From JAFNAG01 sp963824985 (GTDB taxonomy: Bacteria; Acidobacteriota; UBA6911), in the NCBI GenBank assembly GCA_963824985.1, contig CAWGRQ010000033.1:122613-186612 (forward strand): a DNA stretch of 64,000 nt, read 5' to 3'. Positions 36,871 through 46,156 of this stretch are shown here, piece by piece; position 1 is the first letter of the stretch; each line of letters begins with the position of its first letter. The notes beneath the pieces were generated by a model, which was not told the origin of the DNA, did no database searches, and saw only the letters and a list, made by a program, of their open reading frames with translations. A program made the position numbers and the translations under genes.

Positions 36871-37102
36871 GTTGGGAAGGCCATAGCTCAACAATATACG
36901 GAGTAATATCGTGCCACGTACCGCCGTCGGCATTACGCACGGCATAATACATATAATACCCAGACGCCTCTAGTGCGTCAGGCGTATATTCAAGATCCCA
37001 GTCACCAGATCCGCCGACCTCGTAGGAAGGGGTGGTCAACTCTGAACCATAGCCGTGAATGCCATCATTATATTTGTATTTTAGCTGTATTCTCGCCAAC
37101 AT
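36871..37102 (-). pseudogene. Possible truncated protein fragment at transposon edge
   Basis: A short minus frame reads LKYKYNDGIHGYGSELTTPS, then GSGDWDLEYTPDALEASGYY and AVRNADGGTWHDITPYIVE before becoming non-protein-like. The composition is like a secreted beta-rich protein, and the stretch begins 6 bp from the transposon end. Upstream sequence on the far side of the transposon does not continue it, so a deletion may have accompanied insertion. Support is only composition. Confidence 0.3.
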
Positions 37103-37107
37103 TCACC

Positions 37108-37168
37108 TGTGCCCTCTACGAAATTCTTGCCGATTTTGCGATGGAAATCGGGAGACTAATTCGCCTCC
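37108..37168. repeat. Left terminal inverted repeat of the transposon
   Basis: It starts TGTGCCCTCTACGAAATTC and contains TGGAAATCGGGAGACTAATT and CGCCTCC. The stop codon of the frameshifted DDE gene (37116-37118) lies within it, so the protein's last residues (IAKSARIS) are encoded by the repeat. Confidence 0.7.
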
Positions 37169-38710
37169 TTCTGAGTCTGAGAATGTCGTGCGCCACGAGC
37201 GCACGGGTAATGGCCCGGCGATCGACCGCTGCCCGCATGACAGGCCCGGGATCGATGCCGGGCAGACAACCAATCTCCTTACGCGCATCCGCGCGCAATG
37301 AGTCCACCGAATCTCGAAACCTCTCCCTTTCGCCCGGGGAAAGCAACAGCCGGATGTGCCACCGTTCCTTCGGCGTCGGTGCGTGAAAGCCTCCGGGCCG
37401 GGAGGTCTCGTTGGCCATGAGGCGTGCGGCTTCGACATCATCGCAGGTCCACTCCCCGGCGCGGTCATTGCGCGCCGACTCGTGATGCGCCCGGACCTTC
37501 AGGGATCCGATCCCCGCTTCGCATGCCCCATTATAGGACGGAAGCCGCGGCGGCGACAGCAGATGATGCACGCCCCTTGCGGCCAAAAAACGTTCGACTT
37601 CATCGGCGGTGAACGCGCCGCCGTTATCGGACTTCAAAACCAGCGGCACACCGTGCTCGCGGAAAAGCGACTGCAACGCGGCAATGGTCGTTTCCGCGGT
37701 TGCCGCCTCTACCGGCAGCGCCAGCAGCTGCGTCCCGCTCCCGAGATCCCGCACCACCAGAATCGACCGGTAGATGCCGTCCACCGGCCAGGGAGGGTCC
37801 GTATAGTCCATCGCCCAAACGGCCCCGACCCGTTGCCAGCGAAGCACATGAACCAGCACGCGGTTCTTTTTCAAGTGCGCCTCCCGGTACCGATGCTGCA
37901 GGTCTTCCAGCTCGCGGCGCGCAACCCCCGGGAAGAACTCCTGCAGCACCGCCAACCCCACGCCCGGGCCCATGAGTTGAAACAGCGCGACGACGCAGTC
38001 GCGCGTTTCCCGGTCGGTTCTTTCCGCAGGCCGCCCCCGTGGTTCCACATGCAACCGGTTCCGCTCCCAGCCCTGCTGCCAGGTCGAGACCGTCCGGGCG
38101 CACAGACCGACGCATCCCGCCGCCTGGCACAACGTCATCGGCTTCGGATGCGTCCAGCGACTGAAGGCCACCACTTCGATGCGCACGGTTCGTTCCAGGT
38201 CCCGGCGCGCCTGCTGCGCCCGGAACCCCCGGACCCTCCTGTTTTCATGTTCCAGCGCTCTCAACTCGCTGATTCTCCGGATTTGGCCCGCGTGCCGACG
38301 CTCCCGCCGCCGGATCGCGCTTTCCGCTTCGTTTTTTTTTCGCGCCCCTCCGGCACCTTTACCAGGTGAGGCATCAGCAGCGCGATCTCTTCCCGGATCT
38401 GCGCGGCCCGTAGTTCGATGCGCAGTTGCCGGTTCTCCTCCTGCATCGCGGCAATCCGTTCGTCCGCTGCCTCGATCCCGACCCGCGGCCGCCCCGGCGC
38501 CGCCGGTTCCAGGCTCATGAGCGCCCCCTGCATCATCTTGTTGCGCAGCTTGTGAAACTGCGCCGCTCCGATCCCCAGCTCCTCGCAGGCCTCGGCTATC
38601 CGCTTCTGCCCCGTGATCGTCTCCAGCATCACCTTCAGCCGCCGGCATGCCTGATCCGATCCTTCTGCTTCGTCTACCAGCCGTGGTCCCATTGGATGCC
38701 TTCCCCTCAT
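37116..38710 (-). CDS. DDE transposase made as OrfA/OrfB fusion through an A9 slippery site
   Basis: Frame 0 starts at ATG 38710 (GAGGG upstream) and reads an HTH domain (LETITGQKRIAEACEELGIG), a coiled coil (DERIAAMQEENRQLRIELRA) and GREKKTKRK, ending at 38261. The -1 frame carries ARKKNEAESAIRRRERRHAG, then a second HTH (CQAAGCVGLCARTVSTWQQG) and an rve catalytic core with the DDE triad: AMDYTDPPW, VLKSDNGGAF and NGACEAGIGSLK. The switch point is nine As on the coding strand (38332-38340), as in IS elements that use -1 frameshifting. The fused product would be about 531 residues. It appears intact. Confidence 0.75.
38332..38340 (-). other. A9 slippery sequence for -1 frameshift
   Basis: The coding strand reads GCG-CGA9-CGAAGC; frame-0 GAA AAA AAA ACG becomes AAC GAA in the -1 frame. 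It lies exactly where OrfA homology ends and OrfB homology begins, about 80 bp before the OrfA stop. Seen in sequence; use in vivo is inferred. Confidence 0.6.
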
Positions 38711-38808
38711 GGCGGTTCCCTCAGGTGTAGGGCCGGTGCCGCCCGGCGCTTCGTGCCCAATTTCTCCGCCCGGCGGTCACCGGCGTTTCCTCTTTTTCTT
38801 TCCTTCTT

Positions 38809-39285
38809 TCAGGACACAACCCCTTCTTCCACGTGCCCTGCCACGCCCGGCTCGCGCAGCACGGCGACCATCTTCAGCGCCCGCACCGAGGGTCGCCGAC
38901 GCCGTTTGCCTTTGCTCTTGGGCGCCGGCGCCTGTATCCCCGCCGTCCGCTGCGACACCCGCAACAGCGCCTGTTTGCGCGCACATTCCCGCTCCAGCAG
39001 CACCACCTGTTTTCTCAGTTCCGACACTTCCTTTTCCGGCAGCCGCCTGCGTTTGCCGTTCCGCGGTTCACACGCCTGCACCAGTCCGCCCATGGCCCGC
39101 GATTCCACAGCGTAATAGCGCGGCAAGGACACTCCGAGCGACTGCGCCCCGTCCCCGGGTGTCCATTCCCCGGCCAGCACCTGCAGAATCATTGCCGCCC
39201 ATTGCCGGGCTCCGGCGCTCCCCCCTGCGATCCGCGGCCCTGCCGCCGAGCGGCTTCGGTGTTTTGTCACCGTGGCTTCAGTCAT
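38809..39285 (-). CDS. Transposon HTH/coiled-coil accessory protein
   Basis: This 158-residue protein starts inside the end of the upstream transposase (8-bp overlap, ATGACTGA). It has an HTH of the merR/terminase-like sort (MILQVLAGEWTPGDGAQSLG, VSLPRYYAVESRAMGGLV) and a leucine-zipper-like helix (EKEVSELRKQVVLLEREC). The end is rich in Arg/Lys (KSKGKRRRRPSVRALKM). It likely binds DNA or the partner transposase. The same arrangement recurs, to my knowledge, beside IS481-like genes in Acidobacteria and Planctomycetes, but no role is established. Confidence 0.6.
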   Translation of the reverse strand: MTEATVTKHRSRSAAGPRIAGGSAGARQWAAMILQVLAGEWTPGDGAQSLGVSLPRYYAVESRAMGGLVQACEPRNGKRRRLPEKEVSELRKQVVLLERECARKQALLRVSQRTAGIQAPAPKSKGKRRRRPSVRALKMVAVLREPGVAGHVEEGVVS

Positions 39286-40783
39286 GGCGCCCTCCTGTCA
39301 GGCCATCCAGTGCGGAAACCCCGGGAGCCGGGGGAGTTTCGTTCCCCTCTTCACCCGTCAAAATCCCCTGCGGGCACACCGGATCCGCCGGGGTCGCTAC
39401 GGCGCGTTTCTCCGCTGGCGGCACCAGCTCGATCTCCCGCCGTTCCCCCTCCTGACGCGTCAGGATCACCCGCTCGCCTTCCGCGTGCACGCTGAACGTC
39501 TGCCCCGCCACTTGCCCGGTCAGATAGAACGGCTCCCTCGGGATCCCGTTGGTCGCCAGCGTCAGGGCATTGGCCGCCACCCGCGCCTTCAGCACCTCCA
39601 GCACTTCCGGCGCCGCCCGGAAAAACCGGTCTGCCGGCACCAGGCCTTCGATCCCCTGATGTGGCCGTTGAAAGTTGTAATGATCGATGAAATGCCCAAT
39701 CCGCCGCCGGGCATCTTCCAGATCCAGAAACACCGCCGTGCCGACGCACTCCCGCCAGAGCGTGCCCCAGAATCTCTCGATTTTTCCCAGCGTCTGCGGC
39801 CGCCGCGGCGCCGCCACGATCTGCCGTATCCCTCGCGTCTCGCACTCGCGCGCAAAGCGCTCTTGCCCCGCCAGGTCACGTACTGGCTCCCATTATCCGT
39901 CAATATCTCCTCCGGCGCGCCTGATAATTGGCGATCGCCGCGCGCATCACTTCGATCACCAGCGCCGACGACGCCGTCGCATGCAGCCCATACCCGACCA
40001 TGAAACGGCTGTGGTCGTCCATGAACCCCACCAGGTGCACTCGCCGGTTCTGCCGCTTCAGCACGAACGTGAACAGGTCCGTCTGCCACAACTCGTTCGG
40101 CCGCGCCCGCTCAAACGCCGCACATGATCCGGATGCGCCTGCGTCGGCATCTCTTCCAGCTCGTAGCCCGCCTCGTGCAGCACCCGCGCCACCGCCCCGG
40201 CGCTCGCCCCAAGTCCCGGCCCCCGCGCCAGCACGTCGCTGATTCGCTGGCACCCCCATTCCGGCTTGTCCTCCTTCAGCATCAGGATCGATCGCCGCGT
40301 CACCTCCGGCAGCCGGCTCCCGTTCCTTGATCCCCGGGGCTGATCCGCCAGGCCCGCCGGCCCCTCTTGGTCGAATCGCTTCTTCCAGACGTACAGCGAG
40401 TGCTTGCTCATGCCGACCAGCGCCGCGAAGTCCCCCGCCGGCAGCTGGCTCCGCCGCCACGTGTCCAGCAGCAGCAACCGCTGGGCGCCGGTCAGTACCA
40501 CTCGAGGCTGATCCTCTTTGCGCACCAGCCGCCGCCCTCTGCCTGCTCCGGATCGAAGCGGCAGCCGCGGTTCTATCTCCGGTTCCCCCACTTCTTCACC
40601 CGAAAGCGCGGAATCAGTAACGCCGTCTGCACCCTCGGGCTCAGTCTGCAGTCCCTCTCCCTGTGCTGACAGAACCATGCCGTCCTGCAACACGGCCGGG
40701 TCCTCCTGATCGACAGACTGCGGCACTTCGGAGAGCGCCAGCGGATCTGAGTACTTTCTCTCTTCGTCCATCGTTTCCTCCAT
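39278..40783 (-). pseudogene. IS481-like DDE transposase with three frameshifts
   Basis: The first frame (ATG 40783) has an acidic leader, an HTH (GDFAALVGMSKHSLYVWKKR) and a second HTH region (LKEDKPEWGCQRISDVLARG). After single-base losses near 40114-40120, 39911-39922 and in the G-run at 39866-39869, other frames supply ERARPNELWQTDLFTFVLKR (first Asp), EEILTDNGSQYVTW (second Asp) and TLGKIERFWGTLWREC (Glu). The protein ends with a beta-rich tail (PFYLTGQVAGQTFSVHAEGE). Repaired length is about 502 residues. Either the element is inactive or the assembly has dropped bases; all catalytic residues remain. Confidence 0.75.
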
Positions 40784-40806
40784 GGGCAGGTCACCCTGCC
40801 GGTAGT

Positions 40807-40870
40807 GGAGGAGCGAATTTGTCTACTGATTTCCGGTCAAAAATGCGCAGGAATTTCGGGGAGGGTTACA
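40807..40870. repeat. Right terminal inverted repeat of the transposon
   Basis: On the minus strand it reads TGTAACCCTCCCCGAAATTC, CTGCGCATTTTTGACCGG, AAATCAGTAGACAAATTCGC, TCCTCC. It matches the left end in block order with about one gap. Confidence 0.7.
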
Positions 40871-40969
40871 GGGGAGATTCGAGAGGGAAGAAAGCCGAAA
40901 TCCAAATCCGGGATTGCCCAACCACCACAACCGGAACTGCTCAAAGACGCCGACGGGAGGCTTTTCTTG

Positions 40970-42562
40970 TTAAGTTAACGGCATTGGATCCGACCTAATG
41001 CGGTAGAAGCGGATGGCGTGGGCGCGGGTGATGTGGAGCTGAGAATGCGGACGATCGATGTGGTGGTCCAGCCAGGCTCGTCCGTCAGGCGTGTCTGCCA
41101 GAGCATCGTAGGCCGTCCCCTCAATCCACAAGGCTTGGCCCTTCCCCGCAGCTTCCCGTTCCTGGCGATCGGCCTCCGCCATGGTGATTTGCGGCAGGAA
41201 AATCCAGGTTGCCTGTGGATTGAAATAACGGATGGTCCACAGGTCGGTGTGGTACACGCGGTAGAGTACCGTCGACCCCCGGGGCCAATCATCCCGCTGG
41301 CGCAGCGCGAATGATAGCACATCGTTGGTTTCCGGCCGGGAAAGCGGATAAATATATGCTATGAAGTTCCAGGCGCAGATCGCTACAGAAACGAGCGCCA
41401 GGAAACGGATGCGCCCGGGGCGCCAGATCGGCGCCGTGGCCAGCAGAATCACGAGGGCCGGAAAATAAAATAGCCGGTAGAAGGTATTCTGCGGCAACCA
41501 GAACCAGAGAAATGCCATGTAGGAAAGCACCCACGCCACCGCCATGCGATTGCCGGCGAGCCACCTTTCGCATCCCTTGCCGGGCACCGCCATCCAGGTG
41601 CCTCCGCCGTGGCGCAGCGACCGCACCGCGTACAGCCCGAGCAACACCAGGACGGTTCCCAGCGCGAGCACTCCCGCACCCGTGATGATGTCCGGCTGCA
41701 TCTGGGTCAGCTTGCCGCCCAGGATCAGCCGGACACTGCCGCGCAGCGTCAACTGGGCACTGCGCAGCGGGTCGAAAGAGAAGGCTGCATCCGGTGAGTG
41801 CAGGGTGATCCAGTTCCAGAAATCCTGAATACCCCCCGCCGGTTGAATGCTGCGGAAAGCACTGAGATACCCTCCCGCGGTTACCGCGATCGCGCTGATG
41901 CCATATTCAATCAGGAGTCGGACCCTGTACCACCGCCCCTCCTTGGGACCATCACGACGGCTGAGGAGGGCCATCACCGCCACTGGAAAGAAAAACAGCG
42001 CCAGTTGATGGACCAGCATGGCCGCTCCGTGAGCCATCCCCACCAGGAAAGGCCTGCGGCGGCCGGCCGACAGCAACCAGCGATAACAAACCAGCAGGCA
42101 TAACACCGAAAGGATGTAGGCGCCGGCATCGGTGGAGAATTTCCACCAGGTTGCGGAAAAGGCAAACAGGACCGCGCCCCACGCGCTGCGGCGAGTCGAG
42201 GCCGTCACGATCAGGAGGATCCGCCAGATCAGGTATACACTCAGAGCCGCAAATAGCGCATTGAATCCCTGGAGCAGGAAAAGGGCCCGGGCCTCAATGC
42301 CGGCGGCCGTTGCCGCTTTCCAGGCAATATAGCCCAGCCAGGTGTAGGCCAGGTGATTCGGGTGGAACAGATCCGCGGCGGTCGCGTTTGGCGCTTCGAT
42401 CGCCAGTGCAAACCCGACGCCGTCCCAGTAAAACTCGCGAGTGGGCAGCAGCAGGTAGATAATGAACGCCAGCAACGCGATGATCGCTCCGGCATAAAGC
42501 CAGGGATCCGCCCGGTTTCCCCGGGCAGAATTCATTCCTGACGTTTCCTTTATTACGTCCAT
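40970..42562 (-). CDS. Polytopic glycosyltransferase-like membrane protein
   Basis: This 530-residue protein has about nine to ten membrane helices and an N-terminal layout (LPTREFYWDGVGFALAIEAP, FHPNHLAYTWLGYIAWK) like GT-C/ArnT-type mannosyltransferases, with a DG acidic pair in the first loop. The C-terminal soluble part has no recognised domain. It would use a lipid-linked sugar at the membrane. An internal ATG at 42535 with AAAGGA is an alternative start. The transposon's right end lies 100 bp downstream of the stop codon. Confidence 0.65.
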   Translation of the reverse strand: MDVIKETSGMNSARGNRADPWLYAGAIIALLAFIIYLLLPTREFYWDGVGFALAIEAPNATAADLFHPNHLAYTWLGYIAWKAATAAGIEARALFLLQGFNALFAALSVYLIWRILLIVTASTRRSAWGAVLFAFSATWWKFSTDAGAYILSVLCLLVCYRWLLSAGRRRPFLVGMAHGAAMLVHQLALFFFPVAVMALLSRRDGPKEGRWYRVRLLIEYGISAIAVTAGGYLSAFRSIQPAGGIQDFWNWITLHSPDAAFSFDPLRSAQLTLRGSVRLILGGKLTQMQPDIITGAGVLALGTVLVLLGLYAVRSLRHGGGTWMAVPGKGCERWLAGNRMAVAWVLSYMAFLWFWLPQNTFYRLFYFPALVILLATAPIWRPGRIRFLALVSVAICAWNFIAYIYPLSRPETNDVLSFALRQRDDWPRGSTVLYRVYHTDLWTIRYFNPQATWIFLPQITMAEADRQEREAAGKGQALWIEGTAYDALADTPDGRAWLDHHIDRPHSQLHITRAHAIRFYRIRSDPMPLT

Positions 42563-42800
42563 GCCGATTCCATCCGCCCGGTTTCCGGCTCCGGCCCGTG
42601 CGGCCCCGCGGCCTGCGTTTCATGCCGTTGCCGGCCATGCCCGCGCTCCAATCCGATTGGGCCAAGTTCTACTAGACAATAGCTCGGACCTAAAGTCATC
42701 AGCTTTTTCTGCGCCCTGATTTGGGCGTCGCCGGCCCGGCATCCAAAGATTCAAGGGCAATCATGTGGAATTTATCCGCCGGTCGGGATAAAGTAAAAAA

Positions 42801-43409
42801 ATGCTCCCTGAAACTCTGCTCAGCATTTTTGTGGGCATCGGCCTCAGTGCCGCCTGCGGGTTCAGGATTTTTGTGCCGCTCCTGGTGATGAGCATCGCCT
42901 CTCTCTCCGGGTACCTGACCCTCGCACCCGGGTTTGAGTGGATTGCATCGGTTCCCGCCCTGGTGGCCTTTGCCATAGCCACGGTCCTGGAAATCGCCGG
43001 CTATTACATTCCGTGGCTGGATCATCTCCTGGATATCGTCGCCTCTCCGGCCGCCGTGATCGCCGGTATCCTGGTCACGGCTTCGGCCGTAACCGGGATG
43101 AGCCCGTTCCTGCGCTGGGCTTTTGCCATTATTGCCGGCGGGGGCGTTGCCGGGACCATCCAGGTGATCACCAGCATGACCAGACTGACCTCAGGCGCCA
43201 CCACCGGTGGCGCAGCCAACCCCTTGGTATCGACAGCGGAGGGGGCTGGTTCTATGATTCTCTCCATCCTGGCGGTGCTGGTGCCGATGGCAACCATCGT
43301 GCTGGTGGCTGCAATTCTGCTGCTCGCGCTGGGTCCGGGGCGCCGGTTGCTCCGCCGCCGGTCGCCACGGAATCGCAAGACATCTCAGGACACGGAAGAA
43401 CGCGGATGA
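42801..43409 (+). CDS. DUF4126-family membrane protein
   Basis: This 202-residue protein has five to six hydrophobic helices (LLSIFVGIGLSAACGFRIFV, FAIATVLEIAGYYIPWLDHL) and the Gly-rich GATTGGAANPLVSTAEGAGS block typical of DUF4126, a family of unknown function. Its last dozen residues (NRKTSQDTEERG) and stop codon are encoded by a copy of the dispersed repeat starting at 43374, so the natural C-terminus has been replaced or extended by the repeat. Confidence 0.75.
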   Translation: MLPETLLSIFVGIGLSAACGFRIFVPLLVMSIASLSGYLTLAPGFEWIASVPALVAFAIATVLEIAGYYIPWLDHLLDIVASPAAVIAGILVTASAVTGMSPFLRWAFAIIAGGGVAGTIQVITSMTRLTSGATTGGAANPLVSTAEGAGSMILSILAVLVPMATIVLVAAILLLALGPGRRLLRRRSPRNRKTSQDTEERG

Positions 43410-43525
43410 ACACGGATCTAATCCGTGTCTCAAAGGCCTTCAGTTATGAGCGAATTCCGGTGCCGCATACTGCTGTTCACTCGTTTGCGGAAGGCGTTCA
43501 TGAATCATGCGGGCTAACGGCAATG
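43374..43525 (+). repeat. Dispersed intergenic repeat, copy F
   Basis: ATCGCAAGACATCTCAGGAC, ACGGAAGAACGCGGATGAAC, ACGGATCTAATCCGTGT, then ATGAGCGAATTCCGG and CGTTCATGAATCATGCGGGC. It is the most complete single copy. The remaining 160 bp to the next gene hold GTGCAATCCGTGCAATCCGTGG, another short repeat, and no gene. Confidence 0.7.
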
Positions 43526-43686
43526 ATGTTCACTTAAGCGCGATTTAAAAAAATCAGGCCACGGATTCTACTGAGACTTATCTCCATGGATCGGCTTTTG
43601 GGGGCAATCTGTGCAATCCGTGCAATCCGTGGCACGCTTTTTGTGCCGGCAAGCAGCGCGTCTGCCTTTAGTGAACGGTATTGGGA

Positions 43687-44737
43687 TTAACGGGTTGGGA
43701 TCAGGCTCCGGGCTGCGCTGTAAACCTCTTCCGGGGAGATGGCTTCCATGCAGAGGTTATTCCGGCACGATTTCTGCATCGGAGTGCTCTGGCACGGAGC
43801 ACAGGGAATCTCATGCCGGATGATGCGGATAGGCGTGGTGCTCGAAAGCGGCCGGGTCTGCTCCAGCCGGCCGGGCCCCCACAGCACGATGAGCGGCGTC
43901 CCGATGGCGGCCGCCATGTGGCAGGGGCCGGAATCGACTGAAATGAGCAGGTCCAGCTTCTTGATGACCGCCGCCAATTCTCTGACTCTGGTCAGGCCGG
44001 CGATGGATGTGACCCGCCCCGTAGAGATCCGGCCGCAGACCAGTTCCGCATCCCGGGCGTCCTCCGCGGAACCGGTCAAAACCACGCTGATCTCCTCCCG
44101 TTCCGTCAGCCGGCGGATCAACTGGACGAAATTGTCGCGATTCCATCCCCGCAGCCGTCGCGCCTGCCGTCTCTTCCGACCTTGCGGTCCCCAGCCGACA
44201 TGAATCCCGACGCGCGGCGGCGGCAGGTCTCGCAAAATCTCGTCCGCGGCCGCCTCATCGCCCGGAGCCAGAGGCAGATCCATGTCCAGGCGGGCATTAT
44301 GGGGATCGGGAATTCCGGCGACAGTTCAGATTGTTGATGATGGCGTGTTCCTTTGGGTTGAACGGAAACTCCCGGAAACTCCTGATGCGGCGGATCCGTG
44401 CATGTTCGAGCAGGGTTCTATAGCGCGGCGCGCTCTCGAGAAGAATTCCCAGGTCGTAATCCCTGGAACGGAATCGACGTATGAGGCGGAGTTTTTCCAG
44501 GGATAAGGCCAGAGGTAAGTTCCGGCCCCGGAGCCGGAAGAGATTTTTCAGGTGAGGATTCAACTCCAGCAACGGCGCCGCCAGTTCCGAACAGAGAAAA
44601 TCGACCTCGGCTCCCGGATGCCGCTGCTGCAGGAGGCGAATCAGGGGTGTTGCCATCAATGTGTCCCCGAGGGCCCCGACTCTGACAATCAGAATCCGGG
44701 AAGGGGGCGCGGAGTCTGGCCGGATGATTTCTGTCAT
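43687..44737 (-). CDS. Family 9 glycosyltransferase (heptosyltransferase-like); one frameshift
   Basis: From ATG 44737 the first frame reads RILIVRVGALGDTLMATPLI and DFLCSELAAPLLELNPHLKN, the N-terminal half of GT9 enzymes. After the GGG/CCC run at 44308-44310 (one extra base), the second frame reads DMDLPLAPGD, VGIHVGWGPQGRKRRQARRL, TRVRELAAVIKKLDLLISVD and SGPCHMAAAIGTPLIVLWGP, the sugar-nucleotide-binding half with the SGPxH motif. It ends CMEAISPEEVYSAARSLI. The joined length is about 349 residues. Members add heptose or similar sugars to LPS core, acting in the cytoplasm. No other LPS genes are adjacent. Confidence 0.82.
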
Positions 44738-45088
44738 GACCGCAGGAGTGTATCATATTGGATTCTCGCGCGCCTCCGGCCTTGCCGTTCCCCACAGGGA
44801 CTCATCAGCCGGCTCGATTCCCTGAATACTCATCAACCTCTCATGTTCCCTCCGGTACCCTCGCCGCCGTGGCAGCGAATGTGCCTGCGTTCACGCGGCT
44901 TTGGCCCGGCGGGAAAAGAAGATTTCGGAGTGAAACCAACCGACGGCTGAGGCGTATGTTGAATGTGGAGATTCAATCCTGTCGGATTCACTCTATCAGC
45001 AGGCGATTGCATCCCTGCGTCACGGTTTGTCGGGAGATCAAATAACGAGGAACGGGGATACACGCTCCTCCAGTCACGGAGGCTTGGC
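44738..45088. other. Divergent intergenic region
   Basis: No gene, repeat or RNA was recognised in this stretch of about 350 bp. It should hold the promoters of the minus-strand glycosyltransferase and the plus-strand propeller gene; no convincing promoter boxes could be assigned. Confidence 0.35.
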
Positions 45089-46156
45089 ATGCGGAAAGTA
45101 ACCTGGTTGTTCGTCACCGCCTTTTTGGCAGCCCTGATCGGAATTTCGGCCGGGCAGAACGGGTCGCCGGCGGCCGGCCCGTACCGTCTTTTGAAGACCA
45201 TCCCCATCGGCGCCGAAGGCGGATGGGATTATGCGGCGACCGATGAGGTCGGGCGCCGAGTTTATGTTACTCATGGCACCAAAGTTGTCGTGATCGACAT
45301 TGACAAGGACGAGGTGATCGGTGAAATCGCGGACACTCCCGGAGTTCACGGTTTCGCGATTGCCCCCGAGTTGGGCCTCGGGTTTTCCAGCAATGGGAGG
45401 GAGAGCAAGGCCAGCATCGTCGATCTCAAGACGCTCCAGACCAGGTCCAAGGTGGACACTGGCCCGAATCCGGACGGCATCCTGTATGTCCCGGGCGCCA
45501 GGGAAGTCTACACGTTCAACCGGGACCGGAATGCGCCCTCGGCAACCGTTTTTGAAGCCGAGACCGGCAAAGTGGTCGCCACCATCACGCTGCCGGGCAC
45601 TCCGGAGTTTGCCGTGGTCGACACCAAAGCCGGGCGCGTATACAACAACATTGACAGCAAAAACATGGTAATTGCCATCGATATCAAGACCCATGAGATT
45701 GTGGCTCAGTGGCCGACTGCCCCCGGTGAAGGAGGGTCAGGCCTGGCGATCGACCTTCAGAATCGCAGGCTCTTCGTCGGGTGCGACAACCTGATGGTCA
45801 TGATGGACAGCATCTCCGGGAAGGTGGTTGGTACCGTTCCGATTGGCGCCGGAGTGGATGCCACCCGGTATGATCCGGGCACCAGGCTGGCCTTCTCCTC
45901 AAATGGCGGCGCCGGCAATGTCACCATCGCCAGGGAAGAAGCCCCCGATAAGCTCGCCGTGGTTCAAACCCTTGACACGGCGCGCGGTTCGCGTACCATG
46001 ACGCTGGATCCCAAAACGCACAAGATTTACCTGGCCGCCGTCGATTATCAGGCGGCGCCGGCAACTCCGCCCGCCGGTACCCCGCCTGGCCGGGGGCGTC
46101 CCGCGGCGGTGCCGGGCTCCTTCAAAGTGCTTGTATATGGAATGAGCGGGAAATAG
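45089..46156 (+). CDS. Secreted YncE-like beta-propeller protein
   Basis: ATG 45089 follows ACGGAGGCTTGGC; upstream in-frame codons are low quality. The 355-residue protein has a signal peptide (MRKVTWLFVTAFLAALIGIS) and seven-bladed YVTN-type repeats: VYVTHGTKVVVIDIDKDEVI, VVATITLPGTPEFAVVDTKA and RLFVGCDNLMVMMDSISGKV. The tail has a PPAGTPPGRGRPAAVPG low-complexity segment. YncE relatives bind DNA or metal-redox partners; here the role is unknown. It precedes the efflux operon by 127 bp and may be co-transcribed. Confidence 0.75.
   Translation: MRKVTWLFVTAFLAALIGISAGQNGSPAAGPYRLLKTIPIGAEGGWDYAATDEVGRRVYVTHGTKVVVIDIDKDEVIGEIADTPGVHGFAIAPELGLGFSSNGRESKASIVDLKTLQTRSKVDTGPNPDGILYVPGAREVYTFNRDRNAPSATVFEAETGKVVATITLPGTPEFAVVDTKAGRVYNNIDSKNMVIAIDIKTHEIVAQWPTAPGEGGSGLAIDLQNRRLFVGCDNLMVMMDSISGKVVGTVPIGAGVDATRYDPGTRLAFSSNGGAGNVTIAREEAPDKLAVVQTLDTARGSRTMTLDPKTHKIYLAAVDYQAAPATPPAGTPPGRGRPAAVPGSFKVLVYGMSGK

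Larger units (their letters stand above)
37108..40870 (-). mobile_element. 3.8-kb transposon with two DDE recombinases, TGT...ACA ends
   Basis: The left end TGTGCCCTCTACGAAATTCT (37108 on) and the inverted right end TGTAACCCTCCCCGAAATTC (from 40870) are parts of about 60-bp imperfect terminal inverted repeats that also share GGAAATC, AGAC and AATTCGC blocks in the same order. Between them lie three minus-strand genes: an IS481-like transposase, a small HTH/coiled-coil protein overlapping it by 8 bp, and a second DDE protein preceded by an HTH frame. No clear target duplication was found; immediate flanks are ACC and GGG. TGT ends are shared by IS3/IS481 and Tn7/Mu-type elements. Confidence 0.75.

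Noticed and set aside
38709..39495. Plus-strand Pro/Ala/Arg-rich frames over the transposon
   Set aside because: Shadows of the minus-strand transposon genes; no domain recognised.
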